Positions 53,157 to 63,048 of a stretch of DNA of 64,000 bases are shown here, one piece after another (the first letter of the stretch is position 1; every line of letters starts with the position of its first letter). The notes below the pieces were generated by a model that worked only from the letters and a program-made list of their open reading frames with translations, ran no database searches and was not told the DNA's origin. The translations under genes and the position numbers were made by a program. Location: positions 1 to 64,000 of the forward strand of contig JAKSIS010000004.1 of the NCBI GenBank assembly GCA_024398665.1, given 5' to 3'. The stretch comes from Bacteroidaceae bacterium. Lineage in GTDB: Bacteria > Bacteroidota > Bacteroidia > Bacteroidales > Bacteroidaceae.

Positions 53157-55043
53157 ATGAAGCCTAAAAAACTGGACATTTTCATTCTGAGAAGCTTTCT
53201 GCTGCTTTTTGTAGCGGCTCTCTGCATTGTCCTTTTCGTACTTCTGATGAACGTCCTGTGGCGCTGGGTGGGTGACCTGGTAGGCAAGGGCTTTACCATA
53301 GGAACCATTGCACAGTTCTTTTATCTGTCAACATTGTCGCTGGTGCCTCAGGCACTGCCTCTTGCCGTTCTGATGGCGGCTCTCATCACATTCGGCAATT
53401 TCGGAGAGAGGGTGGAACTGCTTGCCATGAAGACTGCCGGCATTTCCCTTTTGAGAATTATGCGCCCATTGACCGTATTCTGCATAATTCTTGCCGGAGT
53501 GTCGTTCTATTTCCAGAATGTGGTGTCGCCCAATTCGCAGCGCAAACTGCTGGCCTTGGGCTATTCTATTGAGCAGAAAAGCCCTGAACTGGAAATACCT
53601 GAGGGTGTGTTCTATGACCAGATTTCAGGTTACAACATGTATGTCAAGCACAAGGACCAGAACACGGGTACTCTTTACGACATTACTTTCTACAACCTGA
53701 GTGACGGATATGACAACCTTACGGTAACTGTAGCTGATTCCGCCAAACTGGAAACGACTGAAGACAAACAGCACCTGTACCTGCATCTGTTCAGCGGCGA
53801 ACAGTTCGGTCAGGATGAGGAGGTGAGCCAGAGCGGACAGCCGTACAGACGCGAGTCTTTCAGGGAAAAACACATCCTGCTTGAATTCGATTCGGATTTC
53901 AATGTGGTTAACGAGAGTATGATGGGCGGTATGGCAGCGAGCAAGAACATGGCCCAGATACGTTCTTCAATTGATTCGATTTCCATGCTTCAGGACAGCC
54001 TGGGCCTGGGGACGCTTTCGGATTACAGAAGCACTGGGCTCAATACGTTCCGGCTTGTGAAGAGCGATTCCGTGAAACTGGCCCAGTCAACGGTTCTTGT
54101 CATTCCCTCTGACAGCGCCTATTCCGTTGCCACACTGGCCCGTCAGGCCGATATACGCAACACTATGCGTTCCACCATCCAGACCCAGGTGAGTGAAATG
54201 AATGTGCGTGGCAGCAATATGGAATACAATGACAAGCAGATAAGAAAGCACTGGATAGAGTGGATGAAGAAGATATCCTATTCGACTGCAATCCTGGTGT
54301 TCTTCTTCATAGGAGCCCCGCTTGGAGCAATCATCAGAAAAGGCGGTCTGGGCGTTCCGGTCATCGTGTCTGTGCTGCTTTTCATCCTTTTCTACATCAC
54401 ATCGGTTTCCGGAGAGAAAATGTACAGGGAGGGTGAATGGAGCATAATAGGCTGCTGGTTGAGCACCATTGTCCTGGCGCCTATGAGCGTATTCTTCACT
54501 GTCAAGGCCAACAATGATTCGACCGTGTTCCAGATTGACGTCATAAAGGAGTTTCTGCGCCACTGGTTCGGAGGCCGTGCCAGCCGGAATATTGTGAGAA
54601 AGGATGTGGTGATCGATGATCCGGACAAGGAACACTGTCTGGGCCTTCTTTCTGAAATCAGGACCGCAAGCGCTGATCTGGCATCATCGGACATACTGAA
54701 CAGGATACCGCAGTACGGACGGCTGTTTTTCAGCACACTGAGGTCTGATAGTCTGAATGGCTTGAATGATAATATTGAAAAGCTGGTCGAAGAACTTGGA
54801 AACAGCCGTAACAGGGTTGAACTGGAGATGCTGAACGAACTGCCGGTTATACCTGCATACGGAGTGGAAAGCCCCTTCGCCAAGACCTGGGTTAACCGGA
54901 TGCTTGGAATAGTCTTTCCTCTTGGGCTTGTTTTCGAACTGAGGGCATGGCTCTTTTCAAGAAAGATCAGGGCACAGATGGTGAAAACAGAACAGGTTTC
55001 AAGGGACCTGATGAATTACATGAATGGAAAATTAACAAACTGA
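53157..55043 (+). CDS. LptF/LptG-family LPS export permease
   Basis: Inner-membrane YjgP/YjgQ permease of the LptB2FG exporter, which extracts LPS from the inner membrane. 628 residues, much longer than the roughly 360 of E. coli LptF or LptG. Three N-terminal helices (about 8-120) precede a periplasmic jelly-roll region (to about 370), three more helices (about 375-450), and a Bacteroidota-type cytoplasmic extension. That extension contains a further hydrophobic stretch near 590. Whether it pairs with itself or a second copy elsewhere is unknown. aspC follows after 4 bp. Confidence 0.92.
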   Translation: MKPKKLDIFILRSFLLLFVAALCIVLFVLLMNVLWRWVGDLVGKGFTIGTIAQFFYLSTLSLVPQALPLAVLMAALITFGNFGERVELLAMKTAGISLLRIMRPLTVFCIILAGVSFYFQNVVSPNSQRKLLALGYSIEQKSPELEIPEGVFYDQISGYNMYVKHKDQNTGTLYDITFYNLSDGYDNLTVTVADSAKLETTEDKQHLYLHLFSGEQFGQDEEVSQSGQPYRRESFREKHILLEFDSDFNVVNESMMGGMAASKNMAQIRSSIDSISMLQDSLGLGTLSDYRSTGLNTFRLVKSDSVKLAQSTVLVIPSDSAYSVATLARQADIRNTMRSTIQTQVSEMNVRGSNMEYNDKQIRKHWIEWMKKISYSTAILVFFFIGAPLGAIIRKGGLGVPVIVSVLLFILFYITSVSGEKMYREGEWSIIGCWLSTIVLAPMSVFFTVKANNDSTVFQIDVIKEFLRHWFGGRASRNIVRKDVVIDDPDKEHCLGLLSEIRTASADLASSDILNRIPQYGRLFFSTLRSDSLNGLNDNIEKLVEELGNSRNRVELEMLNELPVIPAYGVESPFAKTWVNRMLGIVFPLGLVFELRAWLFSRKIRAQMVKTEQVSRDLMNYMNGKLTN

Positions 55044-55047
55044 TATT

Positions 55048-56241
55048 ATGGGACAGATTTCTGATCGCGTGAAGAGTCTCTCAGCATCGGCCACTTTCGC
55101 TATGATGCAGAAGAGCAATGAGTTGTCGGCACAGGGTGTCGATGTTGTCAACATGAGTGTCGGTGAACCGGACTTCAATACGCCTGACTATGTGAAGAAG
55201 GCTGCAATTGAGGCTGTAGAACAGAACTATTCGAAATATTCGCCGGTTCCGGGATACATGTGGCTGAGAAAGGCGTGCAGTGACAAGCTCAAGCGTGAGA
55301 ACGGACTTGATTACACCCCGGCACAGATTGTTGTGTCCACCGGTGCCAAACAGGCGCTGTGCAATGTGGTTATGACGGTTGTCAATCCCGGTGATGAGGT
55401 GCTGCTCCCGTCACCATGCTGGGTCAGCTATCCGGAAATGGTGAAACTGGCCGGCGGCGTACCCGTTGTCATCAAGGCCGGCATAGATCAGGATTTCAAG
55501 GTGACTGCCGCCCAGATTGAGGCTGCTATCACTCCCAGGACCAAAGCGCTGATGATATGCTCGCCGTCAAATCCTACAGGTTCAGTATACTCCAGGGAGG
55601 AGCTTGCTGAAATAGCACAGGTTCTTGCAAAGTATCCCGACGTGTTTGTCATTTCCGATGAGATTTATGAGCATATCAATTTCATAGGCGGACATCAGAG
55701 CCTTGCACAGTTCCCGCAGCTGAAGGACCAGATTGCTGTAATCAACGGCGTTTCAAAGGCATATGCAATGACTGGCTGGCGCATAGGTTTCATGGCCGGT
55801 CCGGAGTGGCTGGCAAAGGCCTGCGGCAAGTTGCAGGGACAGTATACCAGCGGTACCTGTTCAGTCGCACAGAAGGCTGCCCAGGTTGCATTTGACGGCC
55901 CGCAGGACGATGTCGAGAGCATGAGAAAGGTGTTCAACAGGCGTCGTGACCTCATTGTCTCCCTTGCAAAGGAGATTCCAGGCTTTGAAGTCAACAATCC
56001 CCAGGGCGCATTCTATCTGTTCCCCAAATGTGATTCATATTACGGCAAGAGCTATGAAGGAAAGGTTATAGAGAGTTCTGAGGATCTGGCCATGTTCCTT
56101 CTCGAGGTCGCTCATGTGGCTGCAGTTGGCGGCACTGCTTTCGGATCGCCCGAATGCATACGTTTCAGCTATGCGACCAGTGAGGAGCGCATTGTTGAAG
56201 CATTCCGCAGAATGAAGGAGGCTCTCTCAAAACTTGCCTGA
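55048..56241 (+). CDS. aspC: Pyridoxal-phosphate aspartate aminotransferase (class I)
   Basis: Transfers the amino group between aspartate and 2-oxoglutarate; group I-beta aspartate aminotransferases can have broader range. 397 residues; NMSVGEPDFNTPDYVKKAA near the N-terminus, the SPSNPTGSVYSREEL block, and PLP-binding Lys237 in GVSKAYAMTGWRIG. Second gene of the LptF/G operon, ended by a 15-bp hairpin. Asd, converging from the other side, is functionally linked through aspartate-family amino acids. Confidence 0.93.
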   Translation: MGQISDRVKSLSASATFAMMQKSNELSAQGVDVVNMSVGEPDFNTPDYVKKAAIEAVEQNYSKYSPVPGYMWLRKACSDKLKRENGLDYTPAQIVVSTGAKQALCNVVMTVVNPGDEVLLPSPCWVSYPEMVKLAGGVPVVIKAGIDQDFKVTAAQIEAAITPRTKALMICSPSNPTGSVYSREELAEIAQVLAKYPDVFVISDEIYEHINFIGGHQSLAQFPQLKDQIAVINGVSKAYAMTGWRIGFMAGPEWLAKACGKLQGQYTSGTCSVAQKAAQVAFDGPQDDVESMRKVFNRRRDLIVSLAKEIPGFEVNNPQGAFYLFPKCDSYYGKSYEGKVIESSEDLAMFLLEVAHVAAVGGTAFGSPECIRFSYATSEERIVEAFRRMKEALSKLA

Positions 56242-56260
56242 ACAGATACTTCTAAAAGGA

Positions 56261-56293
56261 CAGTCCCTGCTGTGCGGTGCACAGCAGGGACTG
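56261..56293 (+). terminator. Terminator between aspC and asd
   Basis: A 15-bp perfect stem (56261-56275 with 56279-56293) with a 3-nt loop. ACTGTTTTG follows, so T-run support is moderate. It may stop both convergent transcripts. Confidence 0.78.
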
Positions 56294-56315
56294 ACTGTTT
56301 TGTGTGAAACAGGCG

Positions 56316-57323
56316 TCAGACCGCCTTCTGCTCTATCAGATATTCTGCTATCTGGACTGCGTTCAGTGCGGCACCCTTGCGGATCTGATCGCCTACAACC
56401 CAGAATACCATTACGTTGGGGTTGGCAATGTCCTTGCGTATACGTCCCACATATACGGGGTCAGTTCCGGCAAGGAACAGGGGCATGGGGTACTCCTTCT
56501 CATCGGGATTGTCCATGAGTACAAGCCCTTTTCCGTTCCTGACCGCTTCCTTGAAGGCCTCGACTGATACGGGTTCTTCGGTTTCGGCCCAGATGGCTTC
56601 CGAATGACAGCGCAGTGCAGGTACGCGTACGCATGTGGCGCTGCACTTTATGTCATTGTGGAACATCTTGCGCGTTTCATAATACATTTTCTCCTCTTCC
56701 TTGGTGTAGCCGCTTTCCTTGAATACGTCAATATGCGGAATCAGATTGAAGGCAAGCTGGTATGCGAACTTGCTGACTGTGACTTCCTGGCCTGCAAGAG
56801 CCTGGCGGTATTGTTCTTCAAGTTCCTTCATGGCGGCGGCGCCTGCACCGCTGGCGGCCTGATATGTTGAAACCTGTACGTTCCTGACCTTTGATATGTC
56901 ATTCAGCGCCTTCAGGGCAACTATCATCATGATGGTCGAACAGTTGGGGTTGGCAATGATTCCTTTGGGACGGACCAGAGCATCCTGCGGATTGACTTCC
57001 GGAACCACCAGCGGAACCTGGGGGTCCATGCGGAATGCACTTGAGTTGTCAATCATGATTGTACCGTGCTTTGTGATGGTTTCAGCAAATTCTTCCGATG
57101 TTCCGCCGCCTGCTGAAACGAATGCTATGTCAATTCCCTTGAAGTCGTCATTGTGCTGCAGAAGCTTGACCTGGATTTTCTTGCCCTTATAGGTATAATA
57201 TGATCCGGCACTGCGGGCTGACCCGAACAAAACCAACTCGTCAAGCGGAAAATTCCGCTCTTCCAGTACGCGCAGGAACTCCTGTCCAACGGCTCCACTG
57301 GCTCCAACAATAGCTACTCGCAT
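56316..57323 (-). CDS. asd: Aspartate-semialdehyde dehydrogenase
   Basis: NADPH-dependent reduction of aspartyl phosphate to aspartate semialdehyde, the branch point to lysine/DAP, threonine and methionine. 335 residues: [18 protein letters not shown], catalytic Cys128 in [10 protein letters not shown], and [20 protein letters not shown] with the active-site His. ATG 57323 fits the Rossmann start; a longer frame upstream runs through the promoter. A TATTTTTG box lies 35 nt upstream. Confidence 0.96.
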   Translation of the reverse strand: MRVAIVGASGAVGQEFLRVLEERNFPLDELVLFGSARSAGSYYTYKGKKIQVKLLQHNDDFKGIDIAFVSAGGGTSEEFAETITKHGTIMIDNSSAFRMDPQVPLVVPEVNPQDALVRPKGIIANPNCSTIMMIVALKALNDISKVRNVQVSTYQAASGAGAAAMKELEEQYRQALAGQEVTVSKFAYQLAFNLIPHIDVFKESGYTKEEEKMYYETRKMFHNDIKCSATCVRVPALRCHSEAIWAETEEPVSVEAFKEAVRNGKGLVLMDNPDEKEYPMPLFLAGTDPVYVGRIRKDIANPNVMVFWVVGDQIRKGAALNAVQIAEYLIEQKAV

Positions 57324-57358
57324 TTTGAATTCAGTTATGTGTTTTATGAAAATTGCCG

Positions 57359-57366
57359 CAAAAATA
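57359..57366 (-). promoter_or_regulatory. -7 promoter box for asd
   Basis: TATTTTTG on the minus strand, 35 nt before the asd ATG. Confidence 0.6.
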
Positions 57367-57440
57367 GTGTTTTCAGCCGCATAATCCTTATAAAAAGAAT
57401 AAAATTGTAACAGAATACTGCAAAAACGGGTTTTTCTGTA

Positions 57441-57448
57441 TAAATTTG
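57441..57448 (+). promoter_or_regulatory. -7 promoter box for tcdA-lolD
   Basis: TAAATTTG, 20 nt before the tcdA ATG; divergent from the asd promoter. Confidence 0.6.
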
Positions 57449-57468
57449 CAATAATAAAAACTGGTCCG

Positions 57469-58185
57469 ATGTCAGACTTTTCAACGAGAACGGAACTTCT
57501 GCTTGGCACAGACGGGATGGATGCGCTCTTCAGGTCTCATGTGCTCATTGTCGGTGTAGGCGGGGTTGGGGGATATGCCGCAGAACTGCTGGGACGCGCA
57601 GGCGTGGGGCATATGACTCTCGTTGATGGTGATGCCGTTGATGTGAGCAACCTTAACCGTCAGATTATTGCACTCCGCACCACGGTAGGCATGAACAAGC
57701 CTGAAGTGATGGCGCAGCGACTTGAGCAGGCATGTCCCGGAATCAGCGTGACGACTGTATGCAGATTCCTCGGTGAGGATGATATCGTACCTCTGCTTGA
57801 TTCGGACAGATTCGATTTCATTGTTGACGCCATTGATTCTGTCGGCCCCAAATGCATGCTCATAGAAAAGGCCTTTGAGTATGGTATTCCCATAGTCAGC
57901 AGCATGGGTGCCGGGGCACGTACGGACTGTGCCGGCGTTCATCTTTCCAAACTGTCCAAAACGCATCATGACGGATTGAGCAAGGCTGTCCGCAGGCGTT
58001 TCAAGGATACTGACATACCATCCAGGCTGGATGTGGTATTCAGTGAGGAGCAGGCTATTGCAGATGCTGTCATTCCGGCTTCTGAGCATGGCGCACGTCC
58101 TACGGTGGGTACCGTCAGCTGGCTCCCGGCGGTGTTCGGGTGCCATATAGCCCAATTTGTTGTTGAAAAAATTACAGGAAAATGA
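57469..58185 (+). CDS. tcdA: tRNA threonylcarbamoyladenosine dehydratase (E1-like)
   Basis: ATP-dependent dehydration of t6A37 to cyclic t6A on tRNA. 238 residues of ThiF/MoeB/HesA fold: [17 protein letters not shown], the nucleotide motif [16 protein letters not shown], and [20 protein letters not shown]. It lacks the zinc-Cys motifs of MoeB, which favours TcdA. It acts downstream of tsaB (9.7 kb). Its stop overlaps the lolD start by 4 bp. Confidence 0.92.
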   Translation: MSDFSTRTELLLGTDGMDALFRSHVLIVGVGGVGGYAAELLGRAGVGHMTLVDGDAVDVSNLNRQIIALRTTVGMNKPEVMAQRLEQACPGISVTTVCRFLGEDDIVPLLDSDRFDFIVDAIDSVGPKCMLIEKAFEYGIPIVSSMGAGARTDCAGVHLSKLSKTHHDGLSKAVRRRFKDTDIPSRLDVVFSEEQAIADAVIPASEHGARPTVGTVSWLPAVFGCHIAQFVVEKITGK

Positions 58186-58835
58186 TAGAACTGGAAAATA
58201 TTACCAAAAGTTTCGGAACGCTTCAGGTTCTGAAGGGAATAAGCCTCAGTCTGAACAAGGGTGAGATTATAAGCATAACCGGTCCCAGCGGTGCCGGCAA
58301 GACAACCCTGCTGCAGATCATGGGAACGCTTGACCGTCCAGACAGCGGACGTGTGCTGTATGACGGAAAGGACATCACTCTGCTTGGTGAAAAGGAGATG
58401 TCGGCATTCCGGAACAGGCACATTGGTTTCGTGTTCCAGTTCCACCAGCTTCTGCCCGAATTCACAGCACGTGAAAACATTATGATTCCTATGCTGATTG
58501 CCGGCCGTTCAATGTCCGATGCCGGCGCCCGTGCCGACAGCCTGCTGGAACTGCTTGGATTGGGTCAACGTGCTTCGCATAAGCCTGCAGAACTGTCTGG
58601 CGGAGAGAAACAGCGCATTGCCGTTGCACGTGCATTGGCCAACGAACCGGATGTGATACTGGCCGATGAACCTTCAGGCAGTCTGGATACCAAAAATAAG
58701 GAGGACCTGCATGGCCTGTTTTTCAGGCTGCGCGACACTCTTGGCCAGACATTCGTGATTGTCACACATGACGAAGGGCTGGCTGCACTTGCTGACCGCC
58801 GCATCCATATAATTGACGGCCGTCTGGCTGACTGA
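58182..58835 (+). CDS. lolD: ABC transporter ATP-binding protein, LolD type
   Basis: ATPase that would drive release of lipoproteins from the inner membrane with LolC/E. 217 residues: Walker [12 protein letters not shown] (34-41), signature [15 protein letters not shown], Walker [13 protein letters not shown], and the H-loop VTHDEGLA. The family (MacB/LolD/FtsE) is close-knit, so LolD is favoured by similarity rather than by neighbours; no permease gene adjoins. Its TGA abuts the stop of the convergent lipoprotein gene. Confidence 0.85.
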   Translation: MIELENITKSFGTLQVLKGISLSLNKGEIISITGPSGAGKTTLLQIMGTLDRPDSGRVLYDGKDITLLGEKEMSAFRNRHIGFVFQFHQLLPEFTARENIMIPMLIAGRSMSDAGARADSLLELLGLGQRASHKPAELSGGEKQRIAVARALANEPDVILADEPSGSLDTKNKEDLHGLFFRLRDTLGQTFVIVTHDEGLAALADRRIHIIDGRLAD

Positions 58836-59276
58836 TTACCATCTGGTGAAGTACAGGGTTGTCCTGTCTCCGGAAAGTGTCATGCCTTCCCTGTCCAGGC
58901 GGGTTTTGCAGAAAGTTGAAATGCGTGATCCTATTCCGAATTCCTTCAGTTCGGCGTCAAGTCCGGTCTCATCGGCACACATTGAAAAATCCAGCCTGAG
59001 TGAATCACCGTATTCAGTGAGAATGCCTATTGTACCGAAATAGTCATTGCTGTTCTGAATCTCAACAAGATCGCGTGCAAAACTGACCCATAGACCTGAT
59101 ACGCTCCGCGCGGAGCATGCATTCCCGTCAAAATCAGTCCCGCCTGCAAATTCGATTCTGTCAAGACGCCACATGAAATCCAGACTGTCATTGTGGAATA
59201 CGTTCTCACATGACACAAGGGCGGCTGCCAGAAACAGGACCGTCAGTATTCTTCTTTTTCTTACAGAATTTTCCAT
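58836..59276 (-). CDS. Small lipocalin-like lipoprotein, unknown function
   Basis: 146 residues. Lipobox ALVSC (Cys23), then ENVFHNDS, and a beta-rich domain (DFMWRLDRIEFAGGTDF, ISTFCKTRLDREGMTLSGD) suggesting a small lipocalin-type barrel. I do not recognise the family. The start overlaps the end of wzi by 16 bp, so it is the last gene of the rmlC-rmlD-wzi operon. Its stop abuts lolD. Confidence 0.7.
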   Translation of the reverse strand: MENSVRKRRILTVLFLAAALVSCENVFHNDSLDFMWRLDRIEFAGGTDFDGNACSARSVSGLWVSFARDLVEIQNSNDYFGTIGILTEYGDSLRLDFSMCADETGLDAELKEFGIGSRISTFCKTRLDREGMTLSGDRTTLYFTRW

Positions 59277-60949
59277 CGTCTTGATATTGAAAGCATGATT
59301 CCCCGGTTGTCGCCAAGCGTGCTGCCGCTGTCAAGGTCAAAACCTACGGAAAGGCCCAACTTCCAGCCGTATGTGCCTTCAAACAGGTAATACCCTGATA
59401 TCATGCATGATGTGATGTCTTCAACTTCATTGTAGGGCATTTCATATGTTCCCCAGTGCCTGGTTCCGGTCAACAGAACTTTCCAGTCTATTCTGGCTCC
59501 TATGCTGCCGTCCAGTCCTGCATGGAATGCCAGAACGCGGTTGCTCTTGAAACGCTGGTCGGAGTCAGCATTGTAAATGGGGGAGAGCAGGAGAGGGCTG
59601 CCTTCGGCATATCCCCAATGGCTGTAGGAGTCATAGATTTCATGTGTGTACATCCCGTCACGTCCGTCAACGCCTTCTGCTATTGAAGACTTGGGATATC
59701 TGTATACCGGACCGCTCTGTCCCCGTGTGTTGAGAACTTCAAATACGGCATCCCTGACAGGCCAGTATTCGGGCATGTTGAATTCCAGTCCCCAAAGGCC
59801 GTCAAACCAGTTGCGGCGGAAACCGTAGAATACATAATCCCTGTTTCCTTCAAGATCATTCTTGTATTCTATGCCCAGCATGCCGGAGTGGTCCTCATAA
59901 AAATGTTCATAATATGCCCTGGCGCGCCATTCCTTTCCAAGATAGTCAAATGACAGGTGCCAGCTGCCAAGCGAATTCCCGTTCTCCTGTGTCTGTGCGC
60001 CTACGCCGTTGAACGGAAGCAGAATGTTCCAATATGCTTTCAGATTCTGCGGGAGAGTGTATTCTTCCATCAGTTCATCATCGGTCCTGAATTTCCTGTT
60101 GTGCATGGTCCCGCCGAACTGGGAGTACATTTCAAGTCCCAGTGTGGCGTAAAGCGGGAAACGTTCCTCCTTGCCGAAACGAACGAACAGGGCCTTGCTG
60201 TGGTATCTGACTCCGTCTGTATAGGCTGATTCAGCATTCTGCGAACGCCAACGGCTGTCAGTGTACATGCCGTATGCCACATGACCTTTCACTGAAAACC
60301 AGCTGCCCAGTATTGGAACGGCTGTGAATTCCGGAATTCCGAATCTTGCCTGGGGAACAGGTTTGCTGTTGCCGGACCAGGTCAGCGAACCGCTGCTGAG
60401 TTCCGGATTGGCAAGTTCGCCCCAACGTTCCTTTGAACCTATTGAGAACTGCAGGCACTTGTAGTCAAGGTCAATGTACATCTGCTGTACGAACCATTCC
60501 TGCTGCAGTCCTTCGGCCAGGCCCAGATCCATGCCGTATCCCATGCCGAAGCGGCTGGGCAGAAGCATGTGCCCCATGGTGGCGAAATGACCGTACAGGC
60601 TCTTGTTTTCAAATGATGACATTCCCTGCCGGTTCGATGTGAACCAGAACGGGGCATTCTGTCCGTCTGAGAGCACGCCTTCAGTCCCGAATTCGTATAT
60701 CAGACTGCGTCTGATCTTGGCGTTGGCCATAGTCTGGAGCATGGCAGCCTGGTCAGCGTACGTTGACGGCCGCCACTGGTTGCTGCCTCCATTGCGGCGG
60801 TTGCTGCGCCTCATGGAATTCTGCTGTGCAGAAAAGGGGTCGTCCTCAAAGGAGTCGCCTTCCTGCGCCAATGCCGGAACAGCCATCGCCATAAATGCTG
60901 CAATGACTGCAAAACGGTTAATGATGCGGCCGAATCTGTAAGTTTTCAT
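59261..60949 (-). CDS. wzi: Capsule-assembly Wzi-family outer-membrane protein
   Basis: 562-residue beta-barrel of the Caps_assemb_Wzi family; in E. coli Wzi anchors capsule polysaccharide at the surface. Signal peptide ends PALAQ (residue about 29), then a low-complexity Arg/Asn/Ser stretch (RRSNRRNGGSNQW). The barrel domain has many aromatic-rich strands (FWFTSNRQGMSSFENKSLYG) and ends LSISRRWKIL. Downstream of rmlD with a 4-bp ATGA overlap. This supports a rhamnose-containing surface glycan, although the rest of the glycan locus is not here. Confidence 0.85.
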   Translation of the reverse strand: MKTYRFGRIINRFAVIAAFMAMAVPALAQEGDSFEDDPFSAQQNSMRRSNRRNGGSNQWRPSTYADQAAMLQTMANAKIRRSLIYEFGTEGVLSDGQNAPFWFTSNRQGMSSFENKSLYGHFATMGHMLLPSRFGMGYGMDLGLAEGLQQEWFVQQMYIDLDYKCLQFSIGSKERWGELANPELSSGSLTWSGNSKPVPQARFGIPEFTAVPILGSWFSVKGHVAYGMYTDSRWRSQNAESAYTDGVRYHSKALFVRFGKEERFPLYATLGLEMYSQFGGTMHNRKFRTDDELMEEYTLPQNLKAYWNILLPFNGVGAQTQENGNSLGSWHLSFDYLGKEWRARAYYEHFYEDHSGMLGIEYKNDLEGNRDYVFYGFRRNWFDGLWGLEFNMPEYWPVRDAVFEVLNTRGQSGPVYRYPKSSIAEGVDGRDGMYTHEIYDSYSHWGYAEGSPLLLSPIYNADSDQRFKSNRVLAFHAGLDGSIGARIDWKVLLTGTRHWGTYEMPYNEVEDITSCMISGYYLFEGTYGWKLGLSVGFDLDSGSTLGDNRGIMLSISRRWKIL

Positions 60950-61833
60950 TTGCTGTCAAGTATTTCGATGCATTTCTTCAGACTGTCATACCAGTGCGGT
61001 ATCCTGCATTGAAAAGTCTCCTTGTAAAGGGTCTTGTCCAGCACGGAAAAACTTGGCCGCCTGACTTTGCTGGGGAATTCGTCCGAATGGCATGGACTGA
61101 TCCTGCATGACGTGCTCCCGCTAAGCCCGGCAATCGCCAGCGCGAAATCATACCAGCTGCACACGCCCTCGTTGCTGAAATGGTACGTCCCTTCGTTGCC
61201 GCGGTCCTTTCCGTTTTCCACTATGTCATAGATGGCGTAGGCAAGATCAGCGGCGTATGTGGGTGTTCCAACCTGGTCAAAGACCACATTCATGCTTTCC
61301 CTTTCAGCGGTGATACGTCTTACAGTCTTGACAAAGTTGTTGCCGTACGGACTGTACAGCCATGCTGTTCTCAGTATGATATGACGGCATCCGCTCTGCC
61401 TGACAGCCTGTTCACCTGCTAGTTTGGTGCGGCCGTAGGCTCCGGTAGGTGATGTGGGCTGGTCTTCACGGCATGGAAGACAGCCTGTGCCCTGAAAGAC
61501 ATAGTCGGTTGAAATGTGGACAAGAAGAATGTCCCGTTCTGCGGCGGCCATTGCCAGATTGCCGGCGGCGGTGGCATTCAGGAGAAATGCCAGTTCCTCC
61601 TGGTCTTCGGCCCTGTCAACATTTGTGTATGCCGCACAGTTTACTATGCAGCCGATTTCAAGTTCGCGGACAGCTCTGCTAATAGCTTCCATGTCGGTGA
61701 TGTCAAGCGGTATGGTTTCCACACCATCAGGAGCAGTCACATCGGAAAAGAACCAATTGTTTGACGAACTGGCGGCAAGGTTGCGCATTTCATTGCCCAA
61801 CTGGCCGTTTCCTCCGGTTACCAGTATGTTCAT
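60946..61833 (-). CDS. rmlD: dTDP-4-dehydrorhamnose reductase
   Basis: Final step of dTDP-L-rhamnose synthesis. 295-residue short-chain dehydrogenase: MNILVTGGNGQLGNEMRNL, HISTDYVFQGTG, and the YxxxK pair in GAYGRTKLAGEQA. ATG 61833 is 4 bp after the rmlC stop. rmlA and rmlB are not in this window. Confidence 0.95.
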   Translation of the reverse strand: MNILVTGGNGQLGNEMRNLAASSSNNWFFSDVTAPDGVETIPLDITDMEAISRAVRELEIGCIVNCAAYTNVDRAEDQEELAFLLNATAAGNLAMAAAERDILLVHISTDYVFQGTGCLPCREDQPTSPTGAYGRTKLAGEQAVRQSGCRHIILRTAWLYSPYGNNFVKTVRRITAERESMNVVFDQVGTPTYAADLAYAIYDIVENGKDRGNEGTYHFSNEGVCSWYDFALAIAGLSGSTSCRISPCHSDEFPSKVRRPSFSVLDKTLYKETFQCRIPHWYDSLKKCIEILDSK

Positions 61834-61837
61834 ATCA

Positions 61838-62452
61838 TCAGTAAATGAAAGGTGAATCAAAATCCCTGAAAAGCGGGTGGTGCGAATCCTTTTCGCTCAG
61901 TATTACCTTATCTGCCGGTATCTTCCAGTCAATGCCCAGGTCGGGGTCGTTCCATGCTATGGCTCCTTCACTTTGCGGGCAGTAGAAACTGTCGCACTTG
62001 TACTGGAATATCACGTCTTCACTGAGTACTGAAAAGCCGTGTGCCATACCACGCGGCAGAAACAGCATTCTGTGATTCTCAGCTGACAGTTCAACGGCAA
62101 CATGCCTGCCGTATGTGGGGGACCCTTTTCTTATGTCAACGGCCACATCAAGAACTTTGCCTGCGGCAACCCTGACAAGTTTGCTTTGGGCGAACGGCGG
62201 CTTCTGGAAGTGAAGCCCTCTCAACACACCGTATTTGCTGCGGCTTTCGTTGTCCTGAACGAACGTTATAGCAGCTGTGCCGGCGTACTGCGGGCTTGTT
62301 GTGCCGCTTGCAGTAGCGCCAATCACCTGCCATGAGGCCTTTTCTTCAAATTCCCTTTGTGAAAACGATTCGAAGAAATATCCACGGGGGTCGTTGAACA
62401 CTTTAGGCTCGACAATCAGGACACCTGGTATATCAGTTTTGACAAATTCCAT
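61838..62452 (-). CDS. rmlC: dTDP-4-dehydrorhamnose 3,5-epimerase
   Basis: Third step of dTDP-L-rhamnose synthesis. 204 residues, cupin fold: YGVLRGLHFQKPPFAQSKLV with the catalytic His, DVAVDIRKGSPTYG, and LPRGMAHGFSVLSED. It is about 15-20 residues longer than usual because of an insert at about residues 42-62 (SWQVIGATASGTTSPQYAG) before the FVQDNESRS motif. First gene of the reverse operon; a TATCTTTA near-match to the -7 box lies at 62474-62481. Confidence 0.93.
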   Translation of the reverse strand: MEFVKTDIPGVLIVEPKVFNDPRGYFFESFSQREFEEKASWQVIGATASGTTSPQYAGTAAITFVQDNESRSKYGVLRGLHFQKPPFAQSKLVRVAAGKVLDVAVDIRKGSPTYGRHVAVELSAENHRMLFLPRGMAHGFSVLSEDVIFQYKCDSFYCPQSEGAIAWNDPDLGIDWKIPADKVILSEKDSHHPLFRDFDSPFIY

Positions 62453-62501
62453 CGTAATGCTTTTTTTGAATCGTAAAGATATGACAATGCACGCACTTTA
62501 C

Positions 62502-62532
62502 AAAAAAGCGGCGCTCCAAAATGGTGCGCCGC
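62502..62532 (-). terminator. Terminator of rplS
   Basis: A GCGGCGC/GCGCCGC stem, extendable to 10 bp with one mismatch (62508-62517 with 62523-62532), is followed on the minus strand by a six-T run. Confidence 0.85.
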
Positions 62533-62558
62533 CCTATCCTTTTTCAAGATTCTGCCTT

Positions 62559-62918
62559 TCAGGCGTTCGTCCTCTTTTCGCGGATACGTGCCTTCTTGCC
62601 GGTCAGCTTGCGCAGGTAGTAGAGCTTTGCCCTGCGGACCTTACCGATCTTGTTGACTTCAATGCTGTCAATGGCGGGTGAACTGATGGGGAAAATACGC
62701 TCAACGCCGACAGTTCCTGACATCTTGCGGACAGTGAAACGGCGGTTGTCTCCGTGACCGCTGATCTTGATGACTACGCCACGATAGAGCTGGATACGTT
62801 CCTTGTTACCTTCAACGATGCGATATGCTACTGTGACTGTGTCACCTGACTTGAATTTGGGGAACTTACCCTCATTACCGGTAGCAAATGCCTCTTCTGC
62901 AATTTTGATTAAATCCAT
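62559..62918 (-). CDS. rplS: 50S ribosomal protein L19
   Basis: 119 residues: [20 protein letters not shown], then [20 protein letters not shown], and [28 protein letters not shown] 62918 is the family start. The predicted leader from a TATCTTTG box is about 80 nt and can form a 7-bp stem, so leader-mediated feedback is possible. It stands alone rather than with trmD/rimM. Confidence 0.96.
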   Translation of the reverse strand: MDLIKIAEEAFATGNEGKFPKFKSGDTVTVAYRIVEGNKERIQLYRGVVIKISGHGDNRRFTVRKMSGTVGVERIFPISSPAIDSIEVNKIGKVRRAKLYYLRKLTGKKARIREKRTNA

Positions 62919-63002
62919 TTTTTTAGAAAAATGTAAGTGGTTATGTACCTGGCGCGACATATCGAGTTACTCTTCCTGGACATCGGTCACGCTAAAGCGG
63001 CG

Positions 63003-63010
63003 CAAAGATA
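63003..63010 (-). promoter_or_regulatory. -7 promoter box for rplS
   Basis: TATCTTTG on the minus strand, 84 nt before the rplS start codon. Confidence 0.6.
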
Positions 63011-63048
63011 CTGCTTTTTTGGAGATGGAAAAACTTTTCCGCTCCAAT

